NCBI GenBank assembly: GCA_903874055.1
Contig: CAIQQR010000111.1
Coordinates: 1 to 59,013, forward strand
Source: an uncultured Bacteroidota bacterium
Lineage (GTDB): Bacteria; Bacteroidota; Bacteroidia; Chitinophagales; Chitinophagaceae
Reading direction: 5' to 3'
Length of the DNA: 59,013 nucleotides
In this document: piece after piece, positions 24,792 to 33,396 of the stretch
Layout: every line of letters starts with the position of its first letter
Position numbering within the stretch: position 1 is the stretch's first letter
Position numbers and translations under genes: made by a program
The notes under the pieces: model-generated
The model's input: the letters and a program-made list of their open reading frames with translations, nothing else
Told to the model about the DNA's origin: nothing
The model's database searches: none

Positions 24792-26705
24792 CTATTGCTT
24801 TTCGCTAAGCGATAACCATCTAAGTTCTGCTGTTTCTATATCAAGGTTGATTTTTGCTAATTTTTCACTGAGTGCAATAATTTCCTCATAATTTAAGGCA
24901 GGATTATTCAATTTATTGCTTAGCTCGGCCTTTTCAGCTTCTAACAATGGCATATTTTTATCTAAGTCTGCTAGCTCTAATTTTTCCTTGTAAGTTAATT
25001 TTTCAACTGCTTTCTTTTCATTAGTTGTAGCAACCATTGTTGTAGTTTTTTCAACAACAGGTGCCTGCTCTTTTGAAGAACTTATATCGGAACTAACATC
25101 GGTATAGCTTTGTTTTGATTTTTCTAAAATTCTAAACTGAGTATAGTTGCCTGGATAATCACGAATCACCCCACTGCCTTCAAAAATAAATAAGTGGTCA
25201 ACTAATTTATCCATAAAATACCTGTCGTGCGAAACTAATAAAACGCAACCTGCATAATCTAACAAAAATTGTTCTAATACAGCAAGCGTTGGTAAATCTA
25301 AATCATTAGTAGGCTCATCCAGGATTAAGAAGTTTGGATTCTTAAACAAGATTGTTAATAGTTGTAATCTCTTTTTCTCTCCCCCACTTAATGCACTTAA
25401 ATAAGTGTATTGCTTGTCTGGCGTGAATAAAAATAATTCTAAAAATTGCGCAGCACTTAATGAACCACCACTTGCTAAGGGAAACTGTTCTGCAAATGTT
25501 TTTAGGTATTCTATAACACGCATGTCTTTTTTATACACCAATCCTTCCTGTGAAAAATGCCCAAATACAATAGTTTCTCCCACATTTATCTTTCCACTAT
25601 CCGGTTCGGTTATGCCTTGCAAAATTTGTAAAAAGGTGGATTTTCCAACTCCATTTTTTCCCACTATCCCAATGCGCTCCCCTTTACTAAATGTATAATC
25701 AAAGCCTTTCAAAACCACTAAATCACCGTAGGATTTATATACCTTTTTGGCTTCAATAATTTTACCACCCAATCGGGTCATTTTCATATCCAATTGCAAA
25801 TTAGTATCGTCAATTTTTTGCTTGGCCTTTGCTTCTACCTCATAAAAATTATCCTGCCTACTTTTACTTTTGGTAGTTCTTGCTTTTGGCTGCTTGCGCA
25901 TCCACTCCAATTCTTTTCTAAAAGTATTTTTTGCCTTATCAATACTCGCTAGTTCCGATTCTATTCGCGCTGCCTTTTTCTCTAAATAATTTTCATAATC
26001 CCCTTTGTAGCTGTATAATTTTTCACGCTCTAATTCCCAAATTTCATCTGTTACTGCTTCTAAAAAATATCTATCATGTGATACTAATAATAAAGTAACT
26101 TTTTCTTGCTCCAAATAATTCTCTAACCACTCAATCATATTTAAATCCAAGTGATTGGTAGGCTCATCCATTAACAACAAAACATGCTTTGGTTCAAACC
26201 CGATTTGAATTAAAGTTTTTGCCAAAGAAACACGTTTACGCTGACCACCGCTTAATTTGGATACCGGCTGCTCTAAATGATGAATATTTAATTGGGTCAA
26301 AATGGTTTTTACCTTGGACTCGAAATCCCATGCATTATTTTCCTCCATTTCCATAATGGAATTGGTAATTAAATCCTCGTCCTCTAACTCCATGGCCATT
26401 TCATAATTACTAATGGCCTTCATGGTAGGATGATCTTGATTAAACAAATTTTGAGTAACCGTAGCCGTTTCTATAAACTGAGGATCCTGTTCAAACATAA
26501 CCAAATGCACATCCTTATGAATTTTACAAGTGCCCGCATCTGGATGCTCTTTACCCGATAAAATGCGTAACAATGTACTTTTACCCACCCCATTTCGAGC
26601 AATTAAAGCAATTCTATCGCCTTCATTAATATTAAAACTAATCCCTTTGAAAAGGGGGGTAATTCCATAACTTTTAGTCAAGCCTTCTACTGATACATAA
26701 TGCAT
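24792..26705 (-). CDS. ABC-F family ATPase (Uup-like)
   Basis: A 637-residue soluble protein with two ABC ATPase domains and no membrane segments, the hallmark of the ABC-F group that acts on ribosomes. Domain 1 has ARNGVGKST, LSGGQRKRVSLAK and LLLMDEPTNHLD. Domain 2 has GKNGVGKSTF, LSGGEKKRLQLL and LILDEPTNDLD. A linker with many Lys/Arg residues joins the two, and a C-terminal helical region (about 545-637) resembles the coiled coil of Uup. The longer frame (to 26792) starts in the ispH region and does not match. The ATG at 26705 begins HYVSVEGLTKSYG. TATCTTTG lies four bases before it. Confidence 0.92.
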   Translation of the reverse strand: MHYVSVEGLTKSYGITPLFKGISFNINEGDRIALIARNGVGKSTLLRILSGKEHPDAGTCKIHKDVHLVMFEQDPQFIETATVTQNLFNQDHPTMKAISNYEMAMELEDEDLITNSIMEMEENNAWDFESKVKTILTQLNIHHLEQPVSKLSGGQRKRVSLAKTLIQIGFEPKHVLLLMDEPTNHLDLNMIEWLENYLEQEKVTLLLVSHDRYFLEAVTDEIWELEREKLYSYKGDYENYLEKKAARIESELASIDKAKNTFRKELEWMRKQPKARTTKSKSRQDNFYEVEAKAKQKIDDTNLQLDMKMTRLGGKIIEAKKVYKSYGDLVVLKGFDYTFSKGERIGIVGKNGVGKSTFLQILQGITEPDSGKINVGETIVFGHFSQEGLVYKKDMRVIEYLKTFAEQFPLASGGSLSAAQFLELFLFTPDKQYTYLSALSGGEKKRLQLLTILFKNPNFLILDEPTNDLDLPTLAVLEQFLLDYAGCVLLVSHDRYFMDKLVDHLFIFEGSGVIRDYPGNYTQFRILEKSKQSYTDVSSDISSSKEQAPVVEKTTTMVATTNEKKAVEKLTYKEKLELADLDKNMPLLEAEKAELSNKLNNPALNYEEIIALSEKLAKINLDIETAELRWLSLSEKQ

Positions 26706-26709
26706 GGCG

Positions 26710-26717
26710 CAAAGATA
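26710..26717 (-). promoter_or_regulatory. -7 promoter element of the ABC-F gene
   Basis: The minus strand reads TATCTTTG, full consensus, followed by CGCC and the ATG at 26705. Confidence 0.55.
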
Positions 26718-26749
26718 AGTCCCCAATGCAAGGAAGCCGTATTTTATTG

Positions 26750-26757
26750 TACTTTTG
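26750..26757 (+). promoter_or_regulatory. ispH: -7 promoter element of ispH
   Basis: TACTTTTG, full consensus, lies 26 bases before the ATG at 26784, inside the divergent ABC-F/ispH region. Confidence 0.5.
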
Positions 26758-26783
26758 TCTTCAACTAACTTAAATAGTTCAAA

Positions 26784-28019
26784 ATGAAGCAATTTGAGGT
26801 GCCCAATGGTTATCGTAGCCGATTAATTACTGCTATCAAACAAAAAAGAAAAGCAGACGATAAATTAAAAAAAGACTTTAGCCCCACCCTACTTGACTTG
26901 GGTCCTGTGCAATTTTATTTAGCTAGACATTTTGGTTTTTGTTATGGTGTTGAGAACGCCATTGACATTGCTTATAAAACCATTGAAGAAAATAAAGGGA
27001 AGCGTATTTTTTTATTAAGTGAGATGATTCATAATCCTCAAGTGAATGCAGATTTAATTCAAAAAGGAGTAAAATTTTTACATGATACCTCAGGCAATGC
27101 AATCATTCCATTAAGTGAATTAAATGCAGATGATGTTGTGATGATTCCTGCATTTGGCACTACACTTGAATTAGAAAGCATCATTACAGAAAAAGGAATA
27201 CAAATTCAAAAATACAATACGACCTGTCCCTTTGTTGAAAAGGTTTGGAACCGAAGCGAACAGATTGCTAAAAAAGGATATTCCATCATCATTCATGGTA
27301 AACCAAAACACGAGGAAACACGTGCCACATTTTCACATGCTGCAGCCAACACCCCAACGCTTGTAGTAAATGACATGGAAGAGACCATTATTTTAGGAGA
27401 TTTTATTTTAGGCAAAATTGATTTAGCAACTTTCAATAAAACTTTTGCAAATCGCTATTCTGCTGGTTTTAATCCCGCAAATGATTTAACAAAAATTGGC
27501 GTTGTGAATCAAACTACACAATTAGCTACAGATACGCAAGCTATTTCGGATTATTTGAGAGGAATTATTTTAGAAAAATACGGTACTGATAGTATCGAAA
27601 ATCACTTTGCAGACACTAGAGATACGCTTTGTTATGCAACCAATGATAACCAATCGGCTGTAATTGGTTTGCTTAAAACAGCTGCTGATATTGCTATTGT
27701 GATGGGCGGAAAAAATAGTAGCAATAGCTCGCACCTAGTGGAATTATGTGAGCAAAAATTACCTACTTATTTTATTGATGATGCTAGCAAAATAGTAAGC
27801 GATCATGAAATTATTTCAAACAATTGGAAAAATAAAGAAACATTTAAAGTAGAAAACTATCTTCCTAAAAAAGAAGTGATTCGAATTTTAATGACAAGTG
27901 GCGCTAGTTGTCCTGATATTGTTGTGGAAGCCTCCATCAGAAAAATTGCAAGTTATTTTGGGAAACAAGATATGGTTGATCAAATTACAAGCGAATGGGA
28001 ATTAGCCTTACCGCATTAA
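26784..28019 (+). CDS. ispH: 4-hydroxy-3-methylbut-2-enyl diphosphate reductase IspH
   Basis: A 411-residue [4Fe-4S] enzyme that makes IPP and DMAPP at the end of the MEP pathway. The three cluster cysteines are in GFCYGVENA (Cys53), NTTCPFVEK (Cys148) and DTLCYATNDNQ (Cys283). HGKPKHEETRAT, VVNQTTQLATD and MGGKNSSNSSHLVE form the substrate site. It is about 100 residues longer than E. coli IspH because of a roughly 40-residue N-terminal extension and an insertion at about 195-235. That is the long form seen in Bacteroidota and cyanobacteria. It shares a divergent promoter region with the ABC-F gene and converges on cmk with a 10-bp gap. Confidence 0.95.
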   Translation: MKQFEVPNGYRSRLITAIKQKRKADDKLKKDFSPTLLDLGPVQFYLARHFGFCYGVENAIDIAYKTIEENKGKRIFLLSEMIHNPQVNADLIQKGVKFLHDTSGNAIIPLSELNADDVVMIPAFGTTLELESIITEKGIQIQKYNTTCPFVEKVWNRSEQIAKKGYSIIIHGKPKHEETRATFSHAAANTPTLVVNDMEETIILGDFILGKIDLATFNKTFANRYSAGFNPANDLTKIGVVNQTTQLATDTQAISDYLRGIILEKYGTDSIENHFADTRDTLCYATNDNQSAVIGLLKTAADIAIVMGGKNSSNSSHLVELCEQKLPTYFIDDASKIVSDHEIISNNWKNKETFKVENYLPKKEVIRILMTSGASCPDIVVEASIRKIASYFGKQDMVDQITSEWELALPH

Positions 28020-28029
28020 ATGAGTTGAC

Positions 28030-28716
28030 TTAGCCTCGTGCAATTCTTTCCTTTGCCCAATTCAACGCAATCTCAAATTGAGCTGCTCTATCTAAATTGG
28101 TGTTATCCAAGACCAAAGCATCATCGGCTTTTTTCAGTGGACTGTGCTCCCTTGTGCTATCAATTAAATCACGATGTTGTAAATTCTCCGCTACTTCTTG
28201 CAAAGTAATTGTAGGGTTGGTTGCCTTCAATTCTAATAATCTACGATTCGCTCTAACTTGAGGATCTGCAGTTACAAATATTTTAAGTGCTGCATTAGGG
28301 AAAACAACCGTACCAATATCTCTGCCATCCATTACAATTCCTTTTTCAACGCCCATTGCTTGTTGTTGCGCCACAGCAAAATCTCTTACTGCTCCAATAG
28401 CTGCTACCTCACTCACTTTGGAGCTCACCTGCATTTCGCGAATTAAAATTTCAACATTTTCACCATTCAAAATCATGTCACTTTTTTCGGTACTGGGATT
28501 GTACTCAAAACGAAGATTAATTTTTTGTAGCGCTTCTTTTATTTCGGCTTCATTTGTAAAAGAAACTCCATTTCTTAAAAAAAATAAAGCAATTGCACGA
28601 TACATTGCACCTGTATCAATGAATACATATTCAAGTTTTGCTGCCAATGACTTTGCTAAAGTACTCTTGCCGCAGGAAGAAAAACCATCAATCGCAATGA
28701 CTATTTTTTTTAACAT
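28030..28716 (-). CDS. cmk: Cytidylate kinase
   Basis: A 228-residue kinase that makes CDP and dCDP from CMP and dCMP with ATP. The P-loop is DGFSSCGKST near residue 11. FIDTGAMYRAI is the nucleotide-monophosphate pocket, and MDGRDIGTVVFPNA is the signature of the family. The LID/CMP-binding region is RDLIDSTREHSPLKKADDALVLD. Length matches bacterial Cmk. It follows mrp by 5 bp, so the two form an operon from the mrp promoter. In many bacteria cmk precedes rpsA; that is not so here. Confidence 0.95.
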   Translation of the reverse strand: MLKKIVIAIDGFSSCGKSTLAKSLAAKLEYVFIDTGAMYRAIALFFLRNGVSFTNEAEIKEALQKINLRFEYNPSTEKSDMILNGENVEILIREMQVSSKVSEVAAIGAVRDFAVAQQQAMGVEKGIVMDGRDIGTVVFPNAALKIFVTADPQVRANRRLLELKATNPTITLQEVAENLQHRDLIDSTREHSPLKKADDALVLDNTNLDRAAQFEIALNWAKERIARG

Positions 28717-28721
28717 AAAAT

Positions 28722-29816
28722 TTATTGTGCTACAGAAATGGTTTGTGTTTTTGGAAGATTCGCATTGCGAATAGCAATTTGACGAACCGCCTGTGATACT
28801 ACTGATCTTAAAGCATCTTTCGATATTTCATCCGTTCCCACCATGGCAGGAACTCCTGCATCACCGCCCTCTCTAATAGACTGAACCAATGGCACTTGGC
28901 CTAAAAATGCAAGATCATACTCTTCTGCTAAATTTTTACCGCCATCTTTTCCAAATAAATAATATTTATTGTTTGGTAATTCTTCTGGTGTGAAATAAGC
29001 CATATTTTCTATCAATCCAATCACTGGCACTTTCACGTTGGCTTGCCCGAACATGGCGATTGCTTTTTTGGCATCTGCCAATGCTACATTTTGTGGTGTA
29101 GTAACAATCACTACTCCAGTTACAGGAACAGTTTGCATAATTGTCAAATGTATATCTCCTGTGCCTGGTGGCATATCAATCACTAAATAATCCAACTCGC
29201 CCCATTCTACATCAGTGATAAATTGACGTATGGCACTACTTGCCATTGGACCTCTCCAAACAACTGCATCTTTTTCATCTACCAATAAGCCAATACTCAT
29301 TAAACTAATTCCAAATTTTTCAATGGGTATAATAATTCCTTCTCCATTGGCATCCTTCATCATTGGACGTTGCCCTCTTACCCCAAACATAATAGGTACG
29401 CTTGGACCATAAATGTCAGCATCCATCAAGCCCACTTTAGCACCACCCTCGGCTAATGCCAATGCAAGATTTGCTGAGACAGTACTTTTCCCAACACCAC
29501 CTTTACCACTCACCACGGCAATAATATTTTTCACCTTCGATAAAATTGCATCATCTACTTTTCTTACAGTAGTGGTATTGGAAGTAAATCCTACTGTCAC
29601 GACCGCCTCCTTATTAACCAATAATTTAATTGCATTTTCACAGGCATTTTTCATCATGTCTTTCATAGGACAAGCAGGTGTAGTAAGCACAATTGTAAAA
29701 CCTACATTATTGCCTTCCACCTTCAAATCTTTGATCATATTTAAAGTCACCAAGTCTTTCCCCAAATCTGGTTCCTGCACATTACTTAACGCATTGAGTA
29801 CCTCTGCTTCTGTCAT
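28722..29816 (-). CDS. mrp: Mrp/ApbC-type P-loop iron-sulfur carrier
   Basis: A 364-residue Mrp/NBP35-type P-loop ATPase implicated in Fe-S cluster transfer. An N-terminal DUF59/MIP18-like domain (about 1-85) contains TTPACPMK with Cys49. The deviant Walker A GKGGVGKS is at 104-111, and DADIYGPSVP, DYLVIDMPPGTGD and TTPQNVALADAKK follow. The usual bridging CxxC after ENM is missing: here the stretch reads ENMAYFTPEELPNNKYY. The cluster would then have to be bound elsewhere or not at all; I recall this variant in other Bacteroidota. A full -7 element lies at 29852. It is cotranscribed with cmk. Confidence 0.9.
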   Translation of the reverse strand: MTEAEVLNALSNVQEPDLGKDLVTLNMIKDLKVEGNNVGFTIVLTTPACPMKDMMKNACENAIKLLVNKEAVVTVGFTSNTTTVRKVDDAILSKVKNIIAVVSGKGGVGKSTVSANLALALAEGGAKVGLMDADIYGPSVPIMFGVRGQRPMMKDANGEGIIIPIEKFGISLMSIGLLVDEKDAVVWRGPMASSAIRQFITDVEWGELDYLVIDMPPGTGDIHLTIMQTVPVTGVVIVTTPQNVALADAKKAIAMFGQANVKVPVIGLIENMAYFTPEELPNNKYYLFGKDGGKNLAEEYDLAFLGQVPLVQSIREGGDAGVPAMVGTDEISKDALRSVVSQAVRQIAIRNANLPKTQTISVAQ

Positions 29817-29851
29817 TTTGAAAGTTTTTGTTAAAAAGTTGAAAACCCGAG

Positions 29852-29859
29852 CAAAGTTA
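29852..29859 (-). promoter_or_regulatory. mrp: -7 promoter element of mrp-cmk
   Basis: The minus strand reads TAACTTTG, full consensus, about 35 bases before the mrp ATG at 29816. Confidence 0.5.
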
Positions 29860-29903
29860 ATTGATGCAGCCGTTATTTTAGCAAAAATTTCGAGCTTCTA
29901 GCC

Positions 29904-29911
29904 TAAATTTG
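29904..29911 (+). promoter_or_regulatory. -7 promoter element of the carboxypeptidase-regulatory-like gene
   Basis: TAAATTTG, full consensus, lies seven bases before the ATG at 29919, so any leader is only a few bases long. Confidence 0.5.
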
Positions 29912-29918
29912 CATTGAT

Positions 29919-30581
29919 ATGAAAAAGACGATTATTTCCATTTTGGTAGTCATTTTAGGCCTTTTTTCAAATGCCTCATTTGCTCAACTAACCACTCAAA
30001 ATAGCCCTAATATTTACCGTGATTCAGTGGTGCAATTGTATGGGGTTGTGATGACCGCCGACAGTTTAAAAGCCATTCCTTATGCCAGCATTGTGGTGAA
30101 TAAAAAAGGAAGAGGTACAATTACCAACAATGATGGGGTTTTTTCAATAGCCGTAAATAAAGGTGAGCATATTACTTTTACCTGTGTCGGATTTAAAGAC
30201 AGAACTATTTTAATTCCTAAAAATTTAGAGGGTAATCAATATAGTGTCATTCAATTAATGATTAATGACACTAACTTTTTACCAGCAACCATTTTAAAAC
30301 CAAGACCTACTCGCGCCCAGTTTGAAAGAGATTTTGTGAATGCAAAAGTAGATGATGACTTATACGAAACTGCCAGAAAAAATACAAGTGAAAGTCAAAA
30401 AAGAATTATCCTAGCATCACTTCCAAGAGACGGAAAAGAAGCAGTAGGCGCCTCACTTACCAATCAAGCTTCAAAATATTATTATTCAGGACAGTTACCG
30501 CCTATGAATATTTTAAATCCAGTTGCATGGAAAAGCTTTATAGATTCATGGAAGAATGGAGATTACAAATCAAAAAAATAG
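29919..30581 (+). CDS. Secreted carboxypeptidase-regulatory-like (CarboxypepD_reg) domain protein
   Basis: A 220-residue exported protein: signal peptide at residues 1-23 (ending SFAQL), then one CarboxypepD_reg-like beta-sandwich domain (about 40-125). The domain opens VQLYGVVMTADSLKAIPYASIVV and contains the usual KGRGTITNNDGVFSI turn. In Bacteroidota these domains are found at the N terminus of TonB receptors and in free periplasmic proteins of unknown role. The C-terminal 90 residues are polar and helical, with no family that I recognise. The 3-hydroxyacyl-CoA dehydrogenase gene starts one base after its stop codon, so the two are cotranscribed although no functional link is obvious. Confidence 0.75.
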   Translation: MKKTIISILVVILGLFSNASFAQLTTQNSPNIYRDSVVQLYGVVMTADSLKAIPYASIVVNKKGRGTITNNDGVFSIAVNKGEHITFTCVGFKDRTILIPKNLEGNQYSVIQLMINDTNFLPATILKPRPTRAQFERDFVNAKVDDDLYETARKNTSESQKRIILASLPRDGKEAVGASLTNQASKYYYSGQLPPMNILNPVAWKSFIDSWKNGDYKSKK

Positions 30582-30582
30582 C

Positions 30583-31428
30583 ATGAAAAAAATTGCAGTG
30601 ATTGGAGCCGGCACCATGGGAAATGGAATTGCGCATGTATTTGCACAAAAAGGATTTAACGTTCATTTGATTGATTCCAATAGTAAAGCACTAGAAAAAG
30701 CAATTCAAACCATTGAAAAAAACTTAAACCGTCAAGTAAGTAAAGGCACCATTGACGAAGCTGAAAAAGCAAATGCACTTCAAAATATTTTAACTTTTAC
30801 CACCATTAAAGAAGGCGTTCATCAAGCTGAATTAGTAATAGAAGCAGCAACAGAAAATAGCGAAATCAAAAAAAGTATATTTAAGCAATTAGATGTAAAT
30901 ACACATCCCGATTGCATTTTAGCAACCAATACCTCCTCTATATCCATTACACAATTAGCCAACGTTACAAATAGATCTGGCAAAGTAATTGGAATGCATT
31001 TTATGAACCCTGTTCCAGTAATGAAGTTAGTGGAAGTGATTAATGGAAAAGAAACATCGGAAGCAACTACCAATATTATTGTTGAACTCACTAAAATACT
31101 TGATAAAATTCCTTGTGTTGTAAAAGATGCGCCAGGCTTTATTGCAAATCGTATTTTAATGCCCATGATTAATGAATCTATTCACGCATTTGCCGAAGGA
31201 ATTAGTGACGCTGCCACCATTGATCAAATTATGAAGCTTGGAATGGCCCACCCAATGGGACCTTTGCAATTAGCTGACTATATTGGATTAGATGTTTGCA
31301 AAAACATACTTGATATTATGCACGAAGGATTCAATAACGAAAAATATGCGCCATGTCCATTATTAGTTACAATGGTAGCGCAAGGAAAACTAGGCATTAA
31401 ATCTGGAGAAGGTTTTTACAAGTATTAA
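30583..31428 (+). CDS. 3-hydroxybutyryl/3-hydroxyacyl-CoA dehydrogenase
   Basis: A 281-residue NAD(P)-dependent enzyme converting 3-hydroxyacyl-CoA to 3-oxoacyl-CoA (or the reverse). The Rossmann loop is VIGAGTMGNGIAHVFA at residues 5-20. ATNTSSISITQLA and IGMHFMNPVPVMKLVEVI carry the catalytic His-Glu region, and APGFIANRILMPMINE begins the C-terminal domain. It is a single-function enzyme of the 282-residue Hbd type, not fused to an enoyl-CoA hydratase. The longer frame starts inside the previous gene; the ATG at 30583 gives MKKIAVIGAG. No thiolase or acyl-CoA dehydrogenase gene is adjacent, so the pathway (beta-oxidation or butanoyl synthesis) is open. Confidence 0.92.
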   Translation: MKKIAVIGAGTMGNGIAHVFAQKGFNVHLIDSNSKALEKAIQTIEKNLNRQVSKGTIDEAEKANALQNILTFTTIKEGVHQAELVIEAATENSEIKKSIFKQLDVNTHPDCILATNTSSISITQLANVTNRSGKVIGMHFMNPVPVMKLVEVINGKETSEATTNIIVELTKILDKIPCVVKDAPGFIANRILMPMINESIHAFAEGISDAATIDQIMKLGMAHPMGPLQLADYIGLDVCKNILDIMHEGFNNEKYAPCPLLVTMVAQGKLGIKSGEGFYKY

Positions 31429-31453
31429 AACGCAGTGATATCAAAGCAATTAA

Positions 31454-32065
31454 CTACTCCACTAAGTTGGTAGAAAAACTCACCCCTTGCATATCTGTTA
31501 TTTTGTTAAGTACTTCCTCCATCCTATGTTTTGGTATTCCAATTTTTAACTCTACAAATAATTGAGCCAGTTGCTCCACAACCGAGCAATTGTATTGCTT
31601 AACAATCATCATCACATCATTCATTTGATGGTAATCAAATTGGAGGGTATAATTAATTTCTACTGGCTTTTGAACAATGGGTGACAATTGCAATGCCAAA
31701 GAGGTTGCGGTTTTGTAGGCATTTATCAATCCTGGCACTCCTAGTAAAGTGCCCCCAAAATAGCGTACCACTACCACTAAAATATTAGTCAATTGCTTAC
31801 TATCTATTTGCCCTAAAATAGGTCGTCCAGCCGAACCAGATGGCTCCCCGTCATCACTCACCCTAAAAGTGCTACCATCAATCCCAATTCGATAAGCCAA
31901 ACAATGATGAACTGCTTTGGGATGTTCTTTTTTAAGGGCTGCTAAATGTTTTTTACAAAAATCAATGCTTGTTACTGGAAAACTATATGCCAAAAATTTA
32001 CTACCACGATCCTTGTATTCAGCAATAGCAGGCTGCTCGATAGTATTGTAAAAAAATGGGTCCAT
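31454..32065 (-). CDS. YigZ/IMPACT family protein
   Basis: A 203-residue cytosolic protein of the YigZ/IMPACT (UPF0029) family. The N-terminal domain holds DRGSKFLAYSFPV, HHCLAYRIG and DDGEPSGSAGRPIL, the last a strong family signature, followed by VVVRYFGGTLLGVPGLI. The C-terminal part resembles the small EF-G domain-like fold of YigZ. The biochemical role is not firmly known; eukaryotic IMPACT modulates translation. TAGCTTTG at 32093-32100 is its likely -7 element. It stands alone between hbd and prmC. Confidence 0.9.
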   Translation of the reverse strand: MDPFFYNTIEQPAIAEYKDRGSKFLAYSFPVTSIDFCKKHLAALKKEHPKAVHHCLAYRIGIDGSTFRVSDDGEPSGSAGRPILGQIDSKQLTNILVVVVRYFGGTLLGVPGLINAYKTATSLALQLSPIVQKPVEINYTLQFDYHQMNDVMMIVKQYNCSVVEQLAQLFVELKIGIPKHRMEEVLNKITDMQGVSFSTNLVE

Positions 32066-32092
32066 TAATCAATTAGATAAATAATAACTGTG

Positions 32093-32100
32093 CAAAGCTA
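32093..32100 (-). promoter_or_regulatory. -7 promoter element of the YigZ-like gene
   Basis: The minus strand reads TAGCTTTG, full consensus, 27 bases before the start at 32065. Confidence 0.5.
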
Positions 32101-32122
32101 ACTCATAATGATTAATGATTTG

Positions 32123-32130
32123 TAACATTG
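32123..32130 (+). promoter_or_regulatory. prmC: -7 promoter element of prmC
   Basis: TAACATTG, one mismatch to TAnnTTTG, is followed by four bases (CAGT) and the ATG at 32135. Confidence 0.4.
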
Positions 32131-32134
32131 CAGT

Positions 32135-32992
32135 ATGACTTTACTGACACTTAAGCAACAATTTAAAACTGAACTTGCTGACCAATATGAAAATATTGAG
32201 TTATCAAGTTTACTCTCTATTTTATTTGAACATATTACTGGATGGAATCAAATAAATCAAGTGGTCAACAAAGACGAAAACTTAACTCAAAGTAATGTTG
32301 ATGCATTTCAAAATGCATTAACAGCATTAAAAGAAGGTAGACCCATTCAATATATAACTGGCAAAGCCTGGTTTATGGGAAATGAGTTAATGGTAAACGA
32401 AAATGTGTTAATACCAAGACCAGAAACCGAAGAGTTGGTAGATTGGGTTACTGAATATGCTACCATCATTGATAAGCCCTTACAAATAATGGATATTGGA
32501 ACCGGGTCAGGTTGTATTGCTATTAGTTTAAAACTTGCCCTACCCAATTGTATGGTTGCTGGATTAGACATTAGCGAAGATGCATTAGAGGTTGCAAAAG
32601 AAAATGCAAAACAACTTAACGCGGAAATTAGCTGGATGCAAGAAAATATTTTAGATACTACTTATTTGCCTAATAAATTTGACATTATTGTAAGCAACCC
32701 TCCCTACATTCCTTTTAAGGAAAACGTGAATATGCAAGTGCAAGTAAAAAACTTTGAACCGAGTATTGCACTTTTTGTAACCAACGAAGATCCGCTTATT
32801 TTTTACCGAACCATCGCAAGATTAGGAAAGCAATATTTGAATCCCAATGGACAATTGTTTTTTGAAATGCATTACGATCAAGGCAAAGCACTTTTAGCAT
32901 TATTTGATGAAATGGGCTACCATGCCGAGCTTCGTATGGATATGTTTGGCAAGGACAGAATGCTTAGAGCAAGTTTAAAGGCAAGAGCTTAA
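32135..32992 (+). CDS. prmC: Release factor glutamine methyltransferase PrmC
   Basis: A 285-residue SAM-dependent N5-glutamine methyltransferase that methylates the GGQ glutamine of peptide release factors. The helical N-terminal domain (1-75) ends in GRPIQYITGKAWF, a typical PrmC signature. LIPRPETEELVDW precedes the SAM loop MDIGTGSGCIAI (119-130), and the catalytic motif SNPPYIPF is at 187-194. Length and order match E. coli PrmC. prfA is not adjacent, unlike in enterobacteria. Its last four bases overlap the convergent exbD-like gene. Confidence 0.95.
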   Translation: MTLLTLKQQFKTELADQYENIELSSLLSILFEHITGWNQINQVVNKDENLTQSNVDAFQNALTALKEGRPIQYITGKAWFMGNELMVNENVLIPRPETEELVDWVTEYATIIDKPLQIMDIGTGSGCIAISLKLALPNCMVAGLDISEDALEVAKENAKQLNAEISWMQENILDTTYLPNKFDIIVSNPPYIPFKENVNMQVQVKNFEPSIALFVTNEDPLIFYRTIARLGKQYLNPNGQLFFEMHYDQGKALLALFDEMGYHAELRMDMFGKDRMLRASLKARA

Positions 32993-33387
32993 TGTGTAGG
33001 ATCTACTGCAACCACAGGGGTAGCGCCTAATTTTTTGATGATTTGCATTACTTGAATGGTTACACCTAAATTAGCAACACTATCTCCATTAATCACCACC
33101 GAAGGCTTATCAGTCTCTTTATCTAAGAAAGTTTTTAATTGACTTGATAATGAATCAATGCCTACAGGAGTTGATCCAATAAACAAATGTTGTTCTTTAT
33201 CAATTGTTACTACTACAGTTTGTTTTGCTTTAGTATCACTTGCGGATTTTGGATTGGAAACCTTTATCACATTGGGGTTAGCCAATGTAGATACTATCAA
33301 AAAAAATAATAATAGTATAAACAATATGTCATTCAATGCACCAGTATGCACTTCGGGCTGATCTCTTAATCGCTTTCTTAAATTCAT
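32989..33387 (-). CDS. exbD: ExbD/TolR-type biopolymer transport protein
   Basis: A 132-residue inner membrane protein with a short cytoplasmic start, one membrane helix at about 20-40 (LNDILFILLLFFLIVSTLAN) and a periplasmic domain. The helix opens with a conserved aspartate (Asp20) that serves in proton passage in ExbD/TolR. Together with ExbB it forms the proton-driven motor that energises TonB or Tol. It lies 9 bp after the exbB-like gene, forming an operon. Whether it serves TonB or Tol-Pal cannot be told, as neither tonB nor tolA/tolB is in the window. Confidence 0.9.
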   Translation of the reverse strand: MNLRKRLRDQPEVHTGALNDILFILLLFFLIVSTLANPNVIKVSNPKSASDTKAKQTVVVTIDKEQHLFIGSTPVGIDSLSSQLKTFLDKETDKPSVVINGDSVANLGVTIQVMQIIKKLGATPVVAVDPTH

Positions 33388-33396
33388 AATACTAAT

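Noticed and set aside
29413..29901. 162-residue open frame on the plus strand, opposite mrp
   Set aside because: It is fully antisense to the conserved mrp gene, matches no family pattern and has a composition typical of the opposite frame.
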